Source: Promicromonospora kroppenstedtii DSM 19349
GTDB lineage: Bacteria; Actinomycetota; Actinomycetes; Actinomycetales; Cellulomonadaceae
Direction of reading: 5' to 3'
Length of the DNA stretch: 47,004 nt
Assembly: GCF_000515355.1 (NCBI RefSeq)
Contig: NZ_KI911577.1
Span: 35,244 to 82,247, forward strand
Made by a program: the position numbers and the translations under genes. Below are positions 39,895 to 45,483 of the stretch, piece by piece. Positions within the stretch are counted from its first letter, which is position 1; every line of letters begins with the position of its first letter. The notes under the pieces were generated by a model that ran no database searches, was not told where the DNA came from, and was given only the letters and a program-made list of their open reading frames with translations.

Positions 39895-40388
39895 GCCGCC
39901 TCCAGGTCGTCCGGGTGGACCCACTGGTGGAGCCCGTCCATGCGGCGCGTGCGCCACGCCTCGGGGTAGCGGTCAAGCACGGCTGCCGGCCCGAACGCGT
40001 CGAGGCCGTCGGAGTTGCCGGGCTCGGAGACCAGCTCGACGACTTCGCCGATCTTGTAGGCGTGCTCGGGGGAGCCGTTCCCGGTCACCCGCACCTTGTC
40101 GCCGACGGCGAATGGCTTCTCGTCACCGATGAACTCGGCGATCTCCTCGACCGGGGCCGGCGTGCCGTAGTGCTCGACGGTGGTCGTCGGGGCGGCGGTG
40201 ACCTCCAGGCGGAGGCCCAACGTCGTCAGCACGGCGCGGACGTCGTTCGCCGGGACGGGCTCGCCGAGCTCGCGGAGGGCGGTCTTGAAGGCATAGATCG
40301 CGGCCTGAGCGGCGGTCACCGAGGCAATCGTCGGGTCGCTGTGCATGGGGATGACGGACACGGTCTTGTCGCTCTCGTGGACGCTCAC
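39891..40388 (-). CDS. Hypothetical protein with KOW/SH3-like segment, 165 aa
   Basis: The N-terminal half is helical (SVTAAQAAIYAFKTALRELG). From ~90 onward AVGDKVRVTGNG and KIGEVVELVSEPG have the pattern of KOW/SH3-like barrels, as in several other proteins of this array. The GTG at 40386-40388 overlaps the upstream stop by four bases. Confidence 0.62.
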   Translation of the reverse strand: MSVHESDKTVSVIPMHSDPTIASVTAAQAAIYAFKTALRELGEPVPANDVRAVLTTLGLRLEVTAAPTTTVEHYGTPAPVEEIAEFIGDEKPFAVGDKVRVTGNGSPEHAYKIGEVVELVSEPGNSDGLDAFGPAAVLDRYPEAWRTRRMDGLHQWVHPDDLEAA

Positions 40389-40498
40389 GGGCGGCCTCCT
40401 TGGATGACGGCGCGGACGATGGGGGCGACGACGTGCGTCGCGACGAGGGCCCAGGTGAGGGCCGAGGCGAACCAGGCGGCGAGGTCTCGGGCGGTCAT
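40385..40498 (-). CDS. Very small membrane protein, 37 aa
   Basis: The ATG at 40496-40498 gives a peptide that is nearly all one transmembrane helix (LAAWFASALTWALVATHVVA). It overlaps both neighbours by four bases. Confidence 0.55.
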   Translation of the reverse strand: MTARDLAAWFASALTWALVATHVVAPIVRAVIQGGRP

Positions 40499-41022
40499 GA
40501 GCGGCCCTTCAGCGCGTCGCGTAGCGGGACGAGGTCGGGCGTCGCGTGCTTGGCGCACACGGGGTACGGCGGAGCACCGCCCTCCCACTTGTCCTCACGG
40601 AAGGCAACAGCCGGACCGTTGCACGGGCGCGAGGCGTCCTCGTCCCAGCGCTGCACTTCCTCGTAGCACTCGGCAGGCTGCGCGGCCTCATGCCGGCGTG
40701 CCAGAGCCTCCAGGTCCTCGCGGAGGTTCGCGTTCTCGGCCTCGGCGCGCTGCCGGGCGTGGACCTCGTCGTTCCACCGGGCTTGCCAGTCGCCGGCGGC
40801 GGCCAGGTTGGCTGACGCCTGCTCGTGAGCCTCGGCGAGTTCGGCCTCGGCCCGCGCGAGGCGCTCCTCCGCGACTCGGAATCGGTCCTCCGCCACGCGG
40901 GCGGCGGTCCGGTACTCGCCGACGTAGCGCTCGTTGCGCTCTACGGCGGCTGTGACGATGTCGGCCCCGTAGGCGTCCGGGTTGATGACGCGGAGGAGGC
41001 CCTCCATCAAGGCGCTAGCCAT
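40495..41022 (-). CDS. Coiled-coil protein with C-terminal Cys/His residues, 175 aa
   Basis: Residues ~25-115 are a long heptad-rich coiled coil (FRVAEERLARAEAELAEAHE). The C-terminal part holds CYEEVQRW, RPCNGP and YPVCAKHATP, which may bind zinc. The ATG is at 41020-41022. It could bridge a nucleic acid and a protein, but no family is recognised. Confidence 0.62.
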   Translation of the reverse strand: MASALMEGLLRVINPDAYGADIVTAAVERNERYVGEYRTAARVAEDRFRVAEERLARAEAELAEAHEQASANLAAAGDWQARWNDEVHARQRAEAENANLREDLEALARRHEAAQPAECYEEVQRWDEDASRPCNGPAVAFREDKWEGGAPPYPVCAKHATPDLVPLRDALKGRS

Positions 41023-41335
41023 GGTTCGGCTCCTCTGCGGTCGGGTACTCGTCGAGCTGGGCCACGAACTTGGCGACCTCGGCCTCGATCGGGTCGACCG
41101 GGGCGGCGGGCGTCTCGGGCTCGGCCGGCGGCGGCGGGACGATCGAGCCGTGCGCGCGCTCGTCCGCGGCCACGGCGGCGGTGATCGCGAGCTGAAGGCG
41201 CGGGAAGGTGCCGGGCGGGTACGCCGTCACGAGGGCGACGGCCTCGGCGACGATGACCTCCATCGCCGGGTTCAGGGACTCGTGGCGCTTGCCGCACCCC
41301 GGGCAGACCGGGTGGCGGTGGAAGGGGTTGCGCAT
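41015..41335 (-). CDS. Hypothetical protein, 106 aa
   Basis: The N-terminus has HPVCPGCGKRH, one zinc-binding pair plus histidines, followed by a helical body (VIVAEAVALVTAYP; LQLAITAAVAADERAH) and a proline-rich segment. The ATG is at 41333-41335, one base before the preceding stop. Confidence 0.6.
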   Translation of the reverse strand: MRNPFHRHPVCPGCGKRHESLNPAMEVIVAEAVALVTAYPPGTFPRLQLAITAAVAADERAHGSIVPPPPAEPETPAAPVDPIEAEVAKFVAQLDEYPTAEEPNHG

Positions 41336-41336
41336 G

Positions 41337-41558
41337 TTAGGCCCTCCTCCGGTCGACGCTGTAGCGGCGGTGAAGGCGGATCATCTTGCGGGCACGGCGC
41401 GCGGCGGGGCCGTAGCCATAGATCCCGGAGTAGTGGCCCTCGCCGATCGGGCGCCCGAGGTAGTAGGGCACCACCTTGGCGAAGCGCCCTCCGGCATCTC
41501 CCGTGCCGTCGATGGTTCGGATCTCGTAGCCGGCGGGCGGGGTGTACTTGCCGAACAT
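41337..41558 (-). CDS. Hypothetical protein, 73 aa
   Basis: The ATG at 41556-41558 is followed by a glycine/tyrosine-rich segment (GEGHYSGIYGYGPAARRARKM) and a basic tail. It starts just after the RNA ligase stop and is probably co-transcribed. No family is recognised. Confidence 0.6.
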   Translation of the reverse strand: MFGKYTPPAGYEIRTIDGTGDAGGRFAKVVPYYLGRPIGEGHYSGIYGYGPAARRARKMIRLHRRYSVDRRRA

Positions 41559-41560
41559 GG

Positions 41561-42115
41561 TCAGGCTCCCTTCGGCTGGTCGTCGTTCTCGATCAGGACC
41601 TTGAAGACCTGGCGGGCGGCGGCGTGGTAGACGACGACGCCCTCGGGGGTGGCGAAGCCGCGCTCGGCGGCGGAGCCCTTCTCGACGAGCTCGTCGAGGA
41701 CGTCGGCGACGATGTCCGTCGCGAACGGGCCCTGGTAGAGCACAGGCACCGTGTGCAGGAGGCCGTCGGACTCCTCCGCGAGGGCGCCGTAGCGGCCCAC
41801 GTTGAACAGCGAGAAGCGGCGCTCGTCGAGGCCGTAGCCCCGCTGGATGCCCTTGCCCCACCACTCACCGAAGTGGCGGCCAGGGCCGAGGAGCGGGAGG
41901 AGGGAGTCCTCGTGCTCGGCCACCCAGGCGGCGAAACCGAAGTTGTCGGTCGACTTGCCCGGCGTGCTGAGGCGGGTACGCGACTGGGCGGCGACCTGGC
42001 CGTCCTCGGTCACGATCACGGCGGCGTTCGTGCCGTCGATCTTCTCCGTGATGATGCAGTCGCGGAACAGGCGGGGCGTCTTGGGCCAGCCCTCGAAGGT
42101 GATCGGGGCGCTCAT
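41561..42115 (-). CDS. RNA ligase (minimal nucleotidyltransferase)
   Basis: This 184-aa protein has TEKIDGTNA with the presumed adenylated Lys25 (motif I), RFSLFNV (motif IIIa-like), PEGVVVYH (motif IV) and VFKVLIEN (motif V), in the order of ATP-dependent Rnl2-type RNA ligases. It ends soon after motif V, so a separate C-terminal domain is lacking. In phages such enzymes repair tRNAs cut by host defence nucleases; no kinase-phosphatase partner is visible. The ATG is at 42113-42115. It is second in the unit behind P4. Confidence 0.78.
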   Translation of the reverse strand: MSAPITFEGWPKTPRLFRDCIITEKIDGTNAAVIVTEDGQVAAQSRTRLSTPGKSTDNFGFAAWVAEHEDSLLPLLGPGRHFGEWWGKGIQRGYGLDERRFSLFNVGRYGALAEESDGLLHTVPVLYQGPFATDIVADVLDELVEKGSAAERGFATPEGVVVYHAAARQVFKVLIENDDQPKGA

Positions 42116-42297
42116 CGGTTGCCCCGGCGGGCGACGCGGGCGGCCTTGTTGGCGGCGCGACGGCGGGCCTTCACGTGGGCCGGGACGGTGCCCTCGTACA
42201 TCGGCCGGTCTCGGAGCGCCAACAGGATGGCGAGCTGCGTCCGCTTCAGCGGCGAGAGCGGCGGGAAGAGAACGTTAGCGAGCGGCGTCGGGTTCAC
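42112..42297 (-). CDS. Small basic hypothetical protein, 61 aa
   Basis: The GTG at 42295-42297 follows GAGGGAG by seven bases. The C-terminal third is very basic (HVKARRRAANKAARVARRG), so nucleic-acid binding is likely. The stop overlaps the RNA ligase start. P4 is 40 nt upstream. Confidence 0.6.
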   Translation of the reverse strand: MNPTPLANVLFPPLSPLKRTQLAILLALRDRPMYEGTVPAHVKARRRAANKAARVARRGNR

Positions 42298-42336
42298 GGT
42301 GGGGCTCCCTCGTCTGGGGTTTCGTTCTGACGAGGA

Positions 42337-42366
42337 GGTAATCGGCCCGGGGAGGCGCGGCGGCTC
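42337..42366 (-). promoter_or_regulatory. Candidate phage promoter P4 (GAGCCG-N11-CGGGCCGATTACC)
   Basis: The motif sits directly after a terminator and 40 nt before the first gene of the 42.3-35.9 kb array. AACTCGTGT precedes it, as in P1. It could drive the entire array. Confidence 0.68.
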
Positions 42367-42429
42367 ACACGAGTTTGTGTTCAGTTCTGCGGGCCGTTCG
42401 CCGAGGCTGAACACGGGCCCGAACACGCC

Positions 42430-42465
42430 AAAGGCCCCGGCCCCTCCGTGTGGAGGGCCCGGGGC
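42430..42465 (-). terminator. Terminator after the lipoprotein gene
   Basis: A long stem (AGGCCCCGG plus CCCTCC and complements) closes on ACAC; the minus-strand tail is TTTGGCGTG. It forms the downstream boundary of the lipoprotein unit. Confidence 0.85.
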
Positions 42466-42485
42466 CTACAGGTACAACCGAGTAG

Positions 42486-42950
42486 CTACAGCCCGGCTGC
42501 CGCGACGCCGTGCGCGGCCTGCTCGGGCGTGAAGCCGTCGAACTCAAGTTGATCCTGTAGCTCTGGCCCGGACATAGGCATGACGTCGAGATAGCCGGCG
42601 GCAGCCTCGTCTGCCTCCGCGGTCCAGTCGGCGCCGACGGCCTTCACGGCGTACTTGGCGTCCGCCGTCGAGTGGCCCTCGAACGTGAGCTGTTCCGTGA
42701 GGCCGCTCGCCGAGATCGCCATGATCTCGACGTAGCCCTCGGCGGCCAGGCGGGCCTGTTCCTGGGCGACGGACTCGGCCGGCTCCTCGGCCTTCTTCTC
42801 GGCGGGCTCCTTGGGCTTGGACGCCGGCGCGGACGACGTGGTCTCGTCGACCGGGGCGGGATCGGCCGCGGGGTCGGCCGGCACGGAGCACGCCGCGAGG
42901 CCGACGGCCAGGGTCAGGGCGGTCAGGGTCGCGGCGATGGGGGTACGCAT
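42486..42950 (-). CDS. Ltp-type superinfection-exclusion lipoprotein
   Basis: This 154-aa protein has a lipoprotein signal peptide ending in LAVGLAAC (Cys21), a Pro/Glu/Lys linker, and two repeats at ~71-110 and ~118-154 (EGYVEIMAISASGLTEQL / AGYLDVMPMSGPELQDQL). Each matches the short helical repeat of the host cell surface-exposed lipoprotein (Ltp) family. The streptococcal phage TP-J34 member blocks DNA injection by other phages from outside the membrane. The gene has its own terminators on both sides, as expected for a gene expressed in lysogens. The target phage is unknown. Confidence 0.75.
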   Translation of the reverse strand: MRTPIAATLTALTLAVGLAACSVPADPAADPAPVDETTSSAPASKPKEPAEKKAEEPAESVAQEQARLAAEGYVEIMAISASGLTEQLTFEGHSTADAKYAVKAVGADWTAEADEAAAGYLDVMPMSGPELQDQLEFDGFTPEQAAHGVAAAGL

Positions 42951-43021
42951 GGGCTTGCCTCTCTGGGGTGGACGGTGCGTAAGTAGAGAGGGCCGCGGGG
43001 CGCGATCGTGACGCGGGTCGG

Positions 43022-43058
43022 CACGAGGAACGGCCCCGGACCATACCCGTCCGGGGCC
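43022..43058 (-). terminator. Terminator upstream of the lipoprotein unit
   Basis: Arms GAACGGCCCCGGAC and its complement are perfect over 14 bp with a short loop (on the minus strand GGGTATG). It blocks read-through from the 43089-43384 genes into the lipoprotein gene. Confidence 0.85.
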
Positions 43059-43088
43059 GTTCAGTTGGGAGGATACACGCCGCGACGG

Positions 43089-43175
43089 CTACGCGTCGTT
43101 GAGGTCGGTGGGCCAGTCGCGGCAGCAGTCGGCGAAGTCGTCGAGGAGCGCGTCGTCGAGGTCGTCGAACGTCAC
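43089..43175 (-). CDS. Tiny acidic protein, 28 aa
   Basis: A GTG at 43173-43175 overlaps the upstream stop as GTGA and reads to TAG 43089-43091. The peptide is nearly one acidic helix (FDDLDDALLDDFADCC). Coupled overlap is the only support. Confidence 0.4.
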   Translation of the reverse strand: MTFDDLDDALLDDFADCCRDWPTDLNDA

Positions 43176-43384
43176 TGCGGGCGGTAGATCCGGTCAACGT
43201 CGAAGTCGGACTTGCGGACCTCGACCCAAGGCCTGAGCGTGGCCGTGTCGGCGGACAGGGCGACGATGGTGCCGACGATCTCCGTCCGCTCCGCTCCCGA
43301 CGTCGAGAGGCTGATACGGTCGCCGACCTCGACCTCGTCCCAATGGGCCGTGCCGTGGTCGCGATGGGTTGTCCAGACGGTCAT
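43172..43384 (-). CDS. Hypothetical small beta-barrel protein, 70 aa
   Basis: DEVEVGDRISLSTSGAERTEIVGTIVAL-like strand spacing suggests a KOW/SH3-type barrel, related in style to the 1237-1383 product. The ATG is at 43382-43384. The unit lies between two terminators, so it must have its own promoter or depend on read-through. Confidence 0.6.
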   Translation of the reverse strand: MTVWTTHRDHGTAHWDEVEVGDRISLSTSGAERTEIVGTIVALSADTATLRPWVEVRKSDFDVDRIYRPQ

Positions 43385-43406
43385 GTCGGAATCCTAGACG
43401 CAAGAG

Positions 43407-43443
43407 CGAGGCCCCGGCTCCCTATGCGGGGGTCGGGGCCTCG
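43407..43443 (-). terminator. Terminator after the 43504-43998 gene
   Basis: Arms CGAGGCCCCG and CGGGGCCTCG, with further inner pairing of CCCCCG-like bases, form a strong hairpin; TCTTGCGTCT follows on the minus strand. Confidence 0.75.
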
Positions 43444-43503
43444 TGTGGTCCAGCGCCGGGCGTGCGCCGTGAGGCAAGGCACGCGGGGCGGGGTCCGGGC
43501 GGG

Positions 43504-43998
43504 CTACTTCGCGGTGCGCGGGTCGAGCGGCGGGCGGGTGGGCCAGGTCCGGCCGCACTCGTCGCAGCCGAAGAGGCCGGGCTCGCCAGCAACGCCGTGG
43601 TGGGCGTCGAAGTGCTTACACGGCGGGGCCTCGGCACGGAGCGTGTGGCGGTGGCCGTCCGACATCGTGTAGGAGCCGTCCTCGTTGGCGGCGCGCACGA
43701 TGGGCGAGCGGCGGGGCAGCTCGGCGACGATCGGGGCGTCGGACTTCCCGACGATGTTGTCGAGCATGCGGACCATGCCCTGTGCGCTGACTTCGCCGGG
43801 TCGGTTGCGGTGGCGGTCGGCGAAGGCGCGGATCGCGGCGACCTGACCACCGGTCTCCAGGGCGCGGGCGGTGAGGGCGTGGATCAGGTGGTCGCGGGCG
43901 GTGATTGCCGTATCGACGGCCTCGGCGATGGCCTCGTAGGCGTCGCGGTCCGGGTCGGTGTCGTAGAGGGCCCTGATCTGGGCGGGGGTGTCGCTCAT
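43504..43998 (-). CDS. Hypothetical protein with zinc-ribbon C-terminus, 164 aa
   Basis: The N-terminal ~100 residues are helical (YEAIAEAVDTAITARDHLIHAL). The C-terminus has CKHFDAHH and FGCDECGRTW, a His/Cys zinc site. The ATG at 43996-43998 follows AAGGAGCAC. It is the last gene below the operator-promoter at 44458 and may act in lysogeny, though no family is recognised. Confidence 0.62.
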   Translation of the reverse strand: MSDTPAQIRALYDTDPDRDAYEAIAEAVDTAITARDHLIHALTARALETGGQVAAIRAFADRHRNRPGEVSAQGMVRMLDNIVGKSDAPIVAELPRRSPIVRAANEDGSYTMSDGHRHTLRAEAPPCKHFDAHHGVAGEPGLFGCDECGRTWPTRPPLDPRTAK

Positions 43999-44032
43999 GG
44001 TGTGCTCCTTGGGGTATGTAGGAGGCGGGCGG

Positions 44033-44164
44033 TCAGTACAGGTAGCGGTCGGCGAGCCAGAAGATCAGGACGGCGAGCGGGATGCCGCCCACCACGACGC
44101 CCACGGCGAAGGCCAGGACGTCGAGGGCGAGGGTAGCGAGCGCGCGGGCTAGGCGGCGGAGCAT
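44033..44164 (-). CDS. Small membrane protein, 43 aa
   Basis: The protein has a basic N-terminus (MLRRLARALA) then one long hydrophobic span (~11-37; LDVLAFAVGVVVGGIPLAVLI). The ATG at 44162-44164 overlaps the upstream stop region. The first 23 residues recur in the chimeric frame at 44812-45024. Confidence 0.58.
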   Translation of the reverse strand: MLRRLARALATLALDVLAFAVGVVVGGIPLAVLIFWLADRYLY

Positions 44165-44166
44165 GG

Positions 44167-44451
44167 TCAGGCGACCCCACGGGGCCCCATCTTGGCCTGC
44201 ATGGCGTCCATGCGGCCGAACGGCGGCTGGTGGGCCTTCTGCACCATCGAGTGGCGGCCCTTGGCCGTGCCGCAGATTGCGGCGGCCATCTTCTCGTTGA
44301 CCTCCGCCCGCAGGGGGAGGGCCTGGCCCGTGCGAGCGGCGAACGCCTTGCAGTGCTTGCAGGCGCACTCGACGGTGACGGTCGGGATGTCCGTGCGGGG
44401 CTCGTTGCCCATGGTGTCCTCCTGGTCAGTTGGGCCGGTTCCTCCGGCCAT
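44167..44451 (-). CDS. Cys-motif small protein, copy 1 (94 aa, possible leaderless start)
   Basis: Two starts are possible. ATG 44449-44451 lies six bases after the -10 box, predicting a leaderless message. ATG 44410-44412 has AGGAGG five bases upstream, giving 81 aa. The product contains CACKHC near residue 30 and a basic C-terminus. No HTH is visible. It is the first gene after integrase, under the operator-promoter, so it may be a lysogeny regulator. The end reads GPRGVA here and GPWVA in copy 2. Confidence 0.6.
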   Translation of the reverse strand: MAGGTGPTDQEDTMGNEPRTDIPTVTVECACKHCKAFAARTGQALPLRAEVNEKMAAAICGTAKGRHSMVQKAHQPPFGRMDAMQAKMGPRGVA

Positions 44452-44457
44452 GGCACC

Positions 44458-44486
44458 AGCGTAGCCACGCAAGGGCACTTGCGCAA
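44458..44486 (-). promoter_or_regulatory. Operator-bearing promoter, copy 1
   Basis: On the minus strand TTGCGC (44481-44486), 17 nt and TACGCT (44458-44463) fit a sigma70 promoter. The dyad CGCAAG-GGCA-CTTGCG (44468-44483) overlaps its upstream half. Confidence 0.6.
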
Positions 44487-44493
44487 CCCTCAG

Positions 44494-44597
44494 GGTGTAG
44501 AAGGTGTAGAAGTTGTAGGTCTCCCTGGTTACCCCTCGAGAAAGTAGTTCTTGAAGAAGTAACTAGAGAGAGGTACACCTTCTACACCTTCTACACC
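44494..44597. repeat. 104-bp dyad element, copy B
   Basis: The left arm at 44494-44523 equals copy A; the right arm at 44568-44597 has three mismatches to perfect symmetry. The inner core is unlike copy A except for its own TCAAG/CTTGA-like dyad. One base (G against A) differs from copy C. Confidence 0.9.
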
Positions 44598-44626
44598 ATC
44601 GGGGGCCTCCGGCCTCTCGCCCGGCG

Positions 44627-44959
44627 TCAGTCGTCTATCTGCCCGGCGAGGTAGTCGGGCTCGGCCTCCGCTCGGTGCACCTTCTGATCGATAGGCAGGC
44701 GGCCCGGTTCGACCACCCAGGGCCCGACCCGGAGGAGGAGCGAGGTCCGGTCCTCCTCGTCGGCCCGTTCCCAGACCTGAGCGAAGGTCTCGCCGGTCGG
44801 GACCTCTTCGGTCACGGTCGCGGTCGGAGGGCCTCAGCATCGCGGAGGGCGGCCTTGGCGCGACGGTAGGCGCGATAGGTGGTGTCCTCGTCCTCGTCGG
44901 TGACGGCGGCATCCTGGGCAGCTCGGGCAGCGTCGAGGCGGAGGCGGGCAAGCGCGACG
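44627..44959 (-). pseudogene. Duplicated integrase 3' end
   Basis: This region repeats the last ~110 codons of integrase, from the coiled coil to the stop. One G is missing near 44826-44829, which splits the frame into two parts. It has no integrase start and is not expected to be functional. Confidence 0.8.
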
Positions 44960-45024
44960 CCCACGGCGAAGGCCAGGACGTCGAGGGCGAGGGTAGCGAG
45001 CGCGCGGGCTAGGCGGCGGAGCAT
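44812..45024 (-). CDS. Chimeric frame: membrane N-terminus joined to integrase coiled coil
   Basis: From ATG 45022-45024 the frame encodes the first 23 residues of the 44033-44164 membrane protein (in copy 2), crosses the duplication junction, then reads the integrase coiled-coil part (LARLRLDAARAAQDAAV) to a stop at 44812. The 70-aa product exists only because of the duplication. It may be an assembly or duplication by-product. Confidence 0.4.
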   Translation of the reverse strand: MLRRLARALATLALDVLAFAVGVALARLRLDAARAAQDAAVTDEDEDTTYRAYRRAKAALRDAEALRPRP

Positions 45025-45026
45025 GG

Positions 45027-45308
45027 TCAGGCGACCCACGGGCCCATCTTGGCCTGCATGGCGTCCATGCGGCCGAACGGCGGCTGGTGGGCCTTCTGCA
45101 CCATCGAGTGGCGGCCCTTGGCCGTGCCGCAGATTGCGGCGGCCATCTTCTCGTTGACCTCCGCCCGCAGGGGGAGGGCCTGGCCCGTGCGAGCGGCGAA
45201 CGCCTTGCAGTGCTTGCAGGCGCACTCGACGGTGACGGTCGGGATGTCCGTGCGGGGCTCGTTGCCCATGGTGTCCTCCTGGTCAGTTGGGCCGGTTCCT
45301 CCGGCCAT
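45027..45308 (-). CDS. Cys-motif small protein, copy 2
   Basis: The leaderless start ATG is at 45306-45308; the alternative with AGGAGG is 45267-45269 (80 aa). It contains CACKHC and a basic, methionine-rich end (MDAMQAKMGPWVA). It differs from copy 1 only at the C-terminus, by three single-base run differences that restore frame. Function unknown. Confidence 0.6.
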   Translation of the reverse strand: MAGGTGPTDQEDTMGNEPRTDIPTVTVECACKHCKAFAARTGQALPLRAEVNEKMAAAICGTAKGRHSMVQKAHQPPFGRMDAMQAKMGPWVA

Positions 45309-45314
45309 GGCACC

Positions 45315-45343
45315 AGCGTAGCCACGCAAGGGCACTTGCGCAA
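45315..45343 (-). promoter_or_regulatory. Operator-bearing promoter, copy 2
   Basis: Same as 44458-44486: TTGCGC (45338-45343), 17 nt, TACGCT (45315-45320), dyad at 45325-45340. It lies between the dyad element after integrase and the small Cys-motif gene. Confidence 0.6.
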
Positions 45344-45350
45344 CCCTCAG

Positions 45351-45454
45351 GGTGTAGAAGGTGTAGAAGTTGTAGGTCTCCCTGGTTACCCCTCAAGAAA
45401 GTAGTTCTTGAAGAAGTAACTAGAGAGAGGTACACCTTCTACACCTTCTACACC
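45351..45454. repeat. 104-bp dyad element, copy C
   Basis: The element starts about 30 nt past the integrase stop. Left arm identical to copies A and B; inner dyad TCAAGAA/TTCTTGA. The position could serve as a strong terminator for integrase, or as part of an attachment site. Confidence 0.9.
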
Positions 45455-45483
45455 ATCGGGGGCCTCCGGCCTCTCGCCCGGCG

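Larger units (their letters stand above)
44100..44959. repeat. 860-bp tandem duplication, copy 1
   Basis: This copy matches 44960-45817 except for four single-base length differences in G/C runs and one substitution. The ends meet at the shared pentamer CGACG (44095-44099, 44955-44959, 45813-45817). It spans the end of a membrane gene, a small zinc-motif gene, operator, dyad element and the integrase 3' end. Confidence 0.9.
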
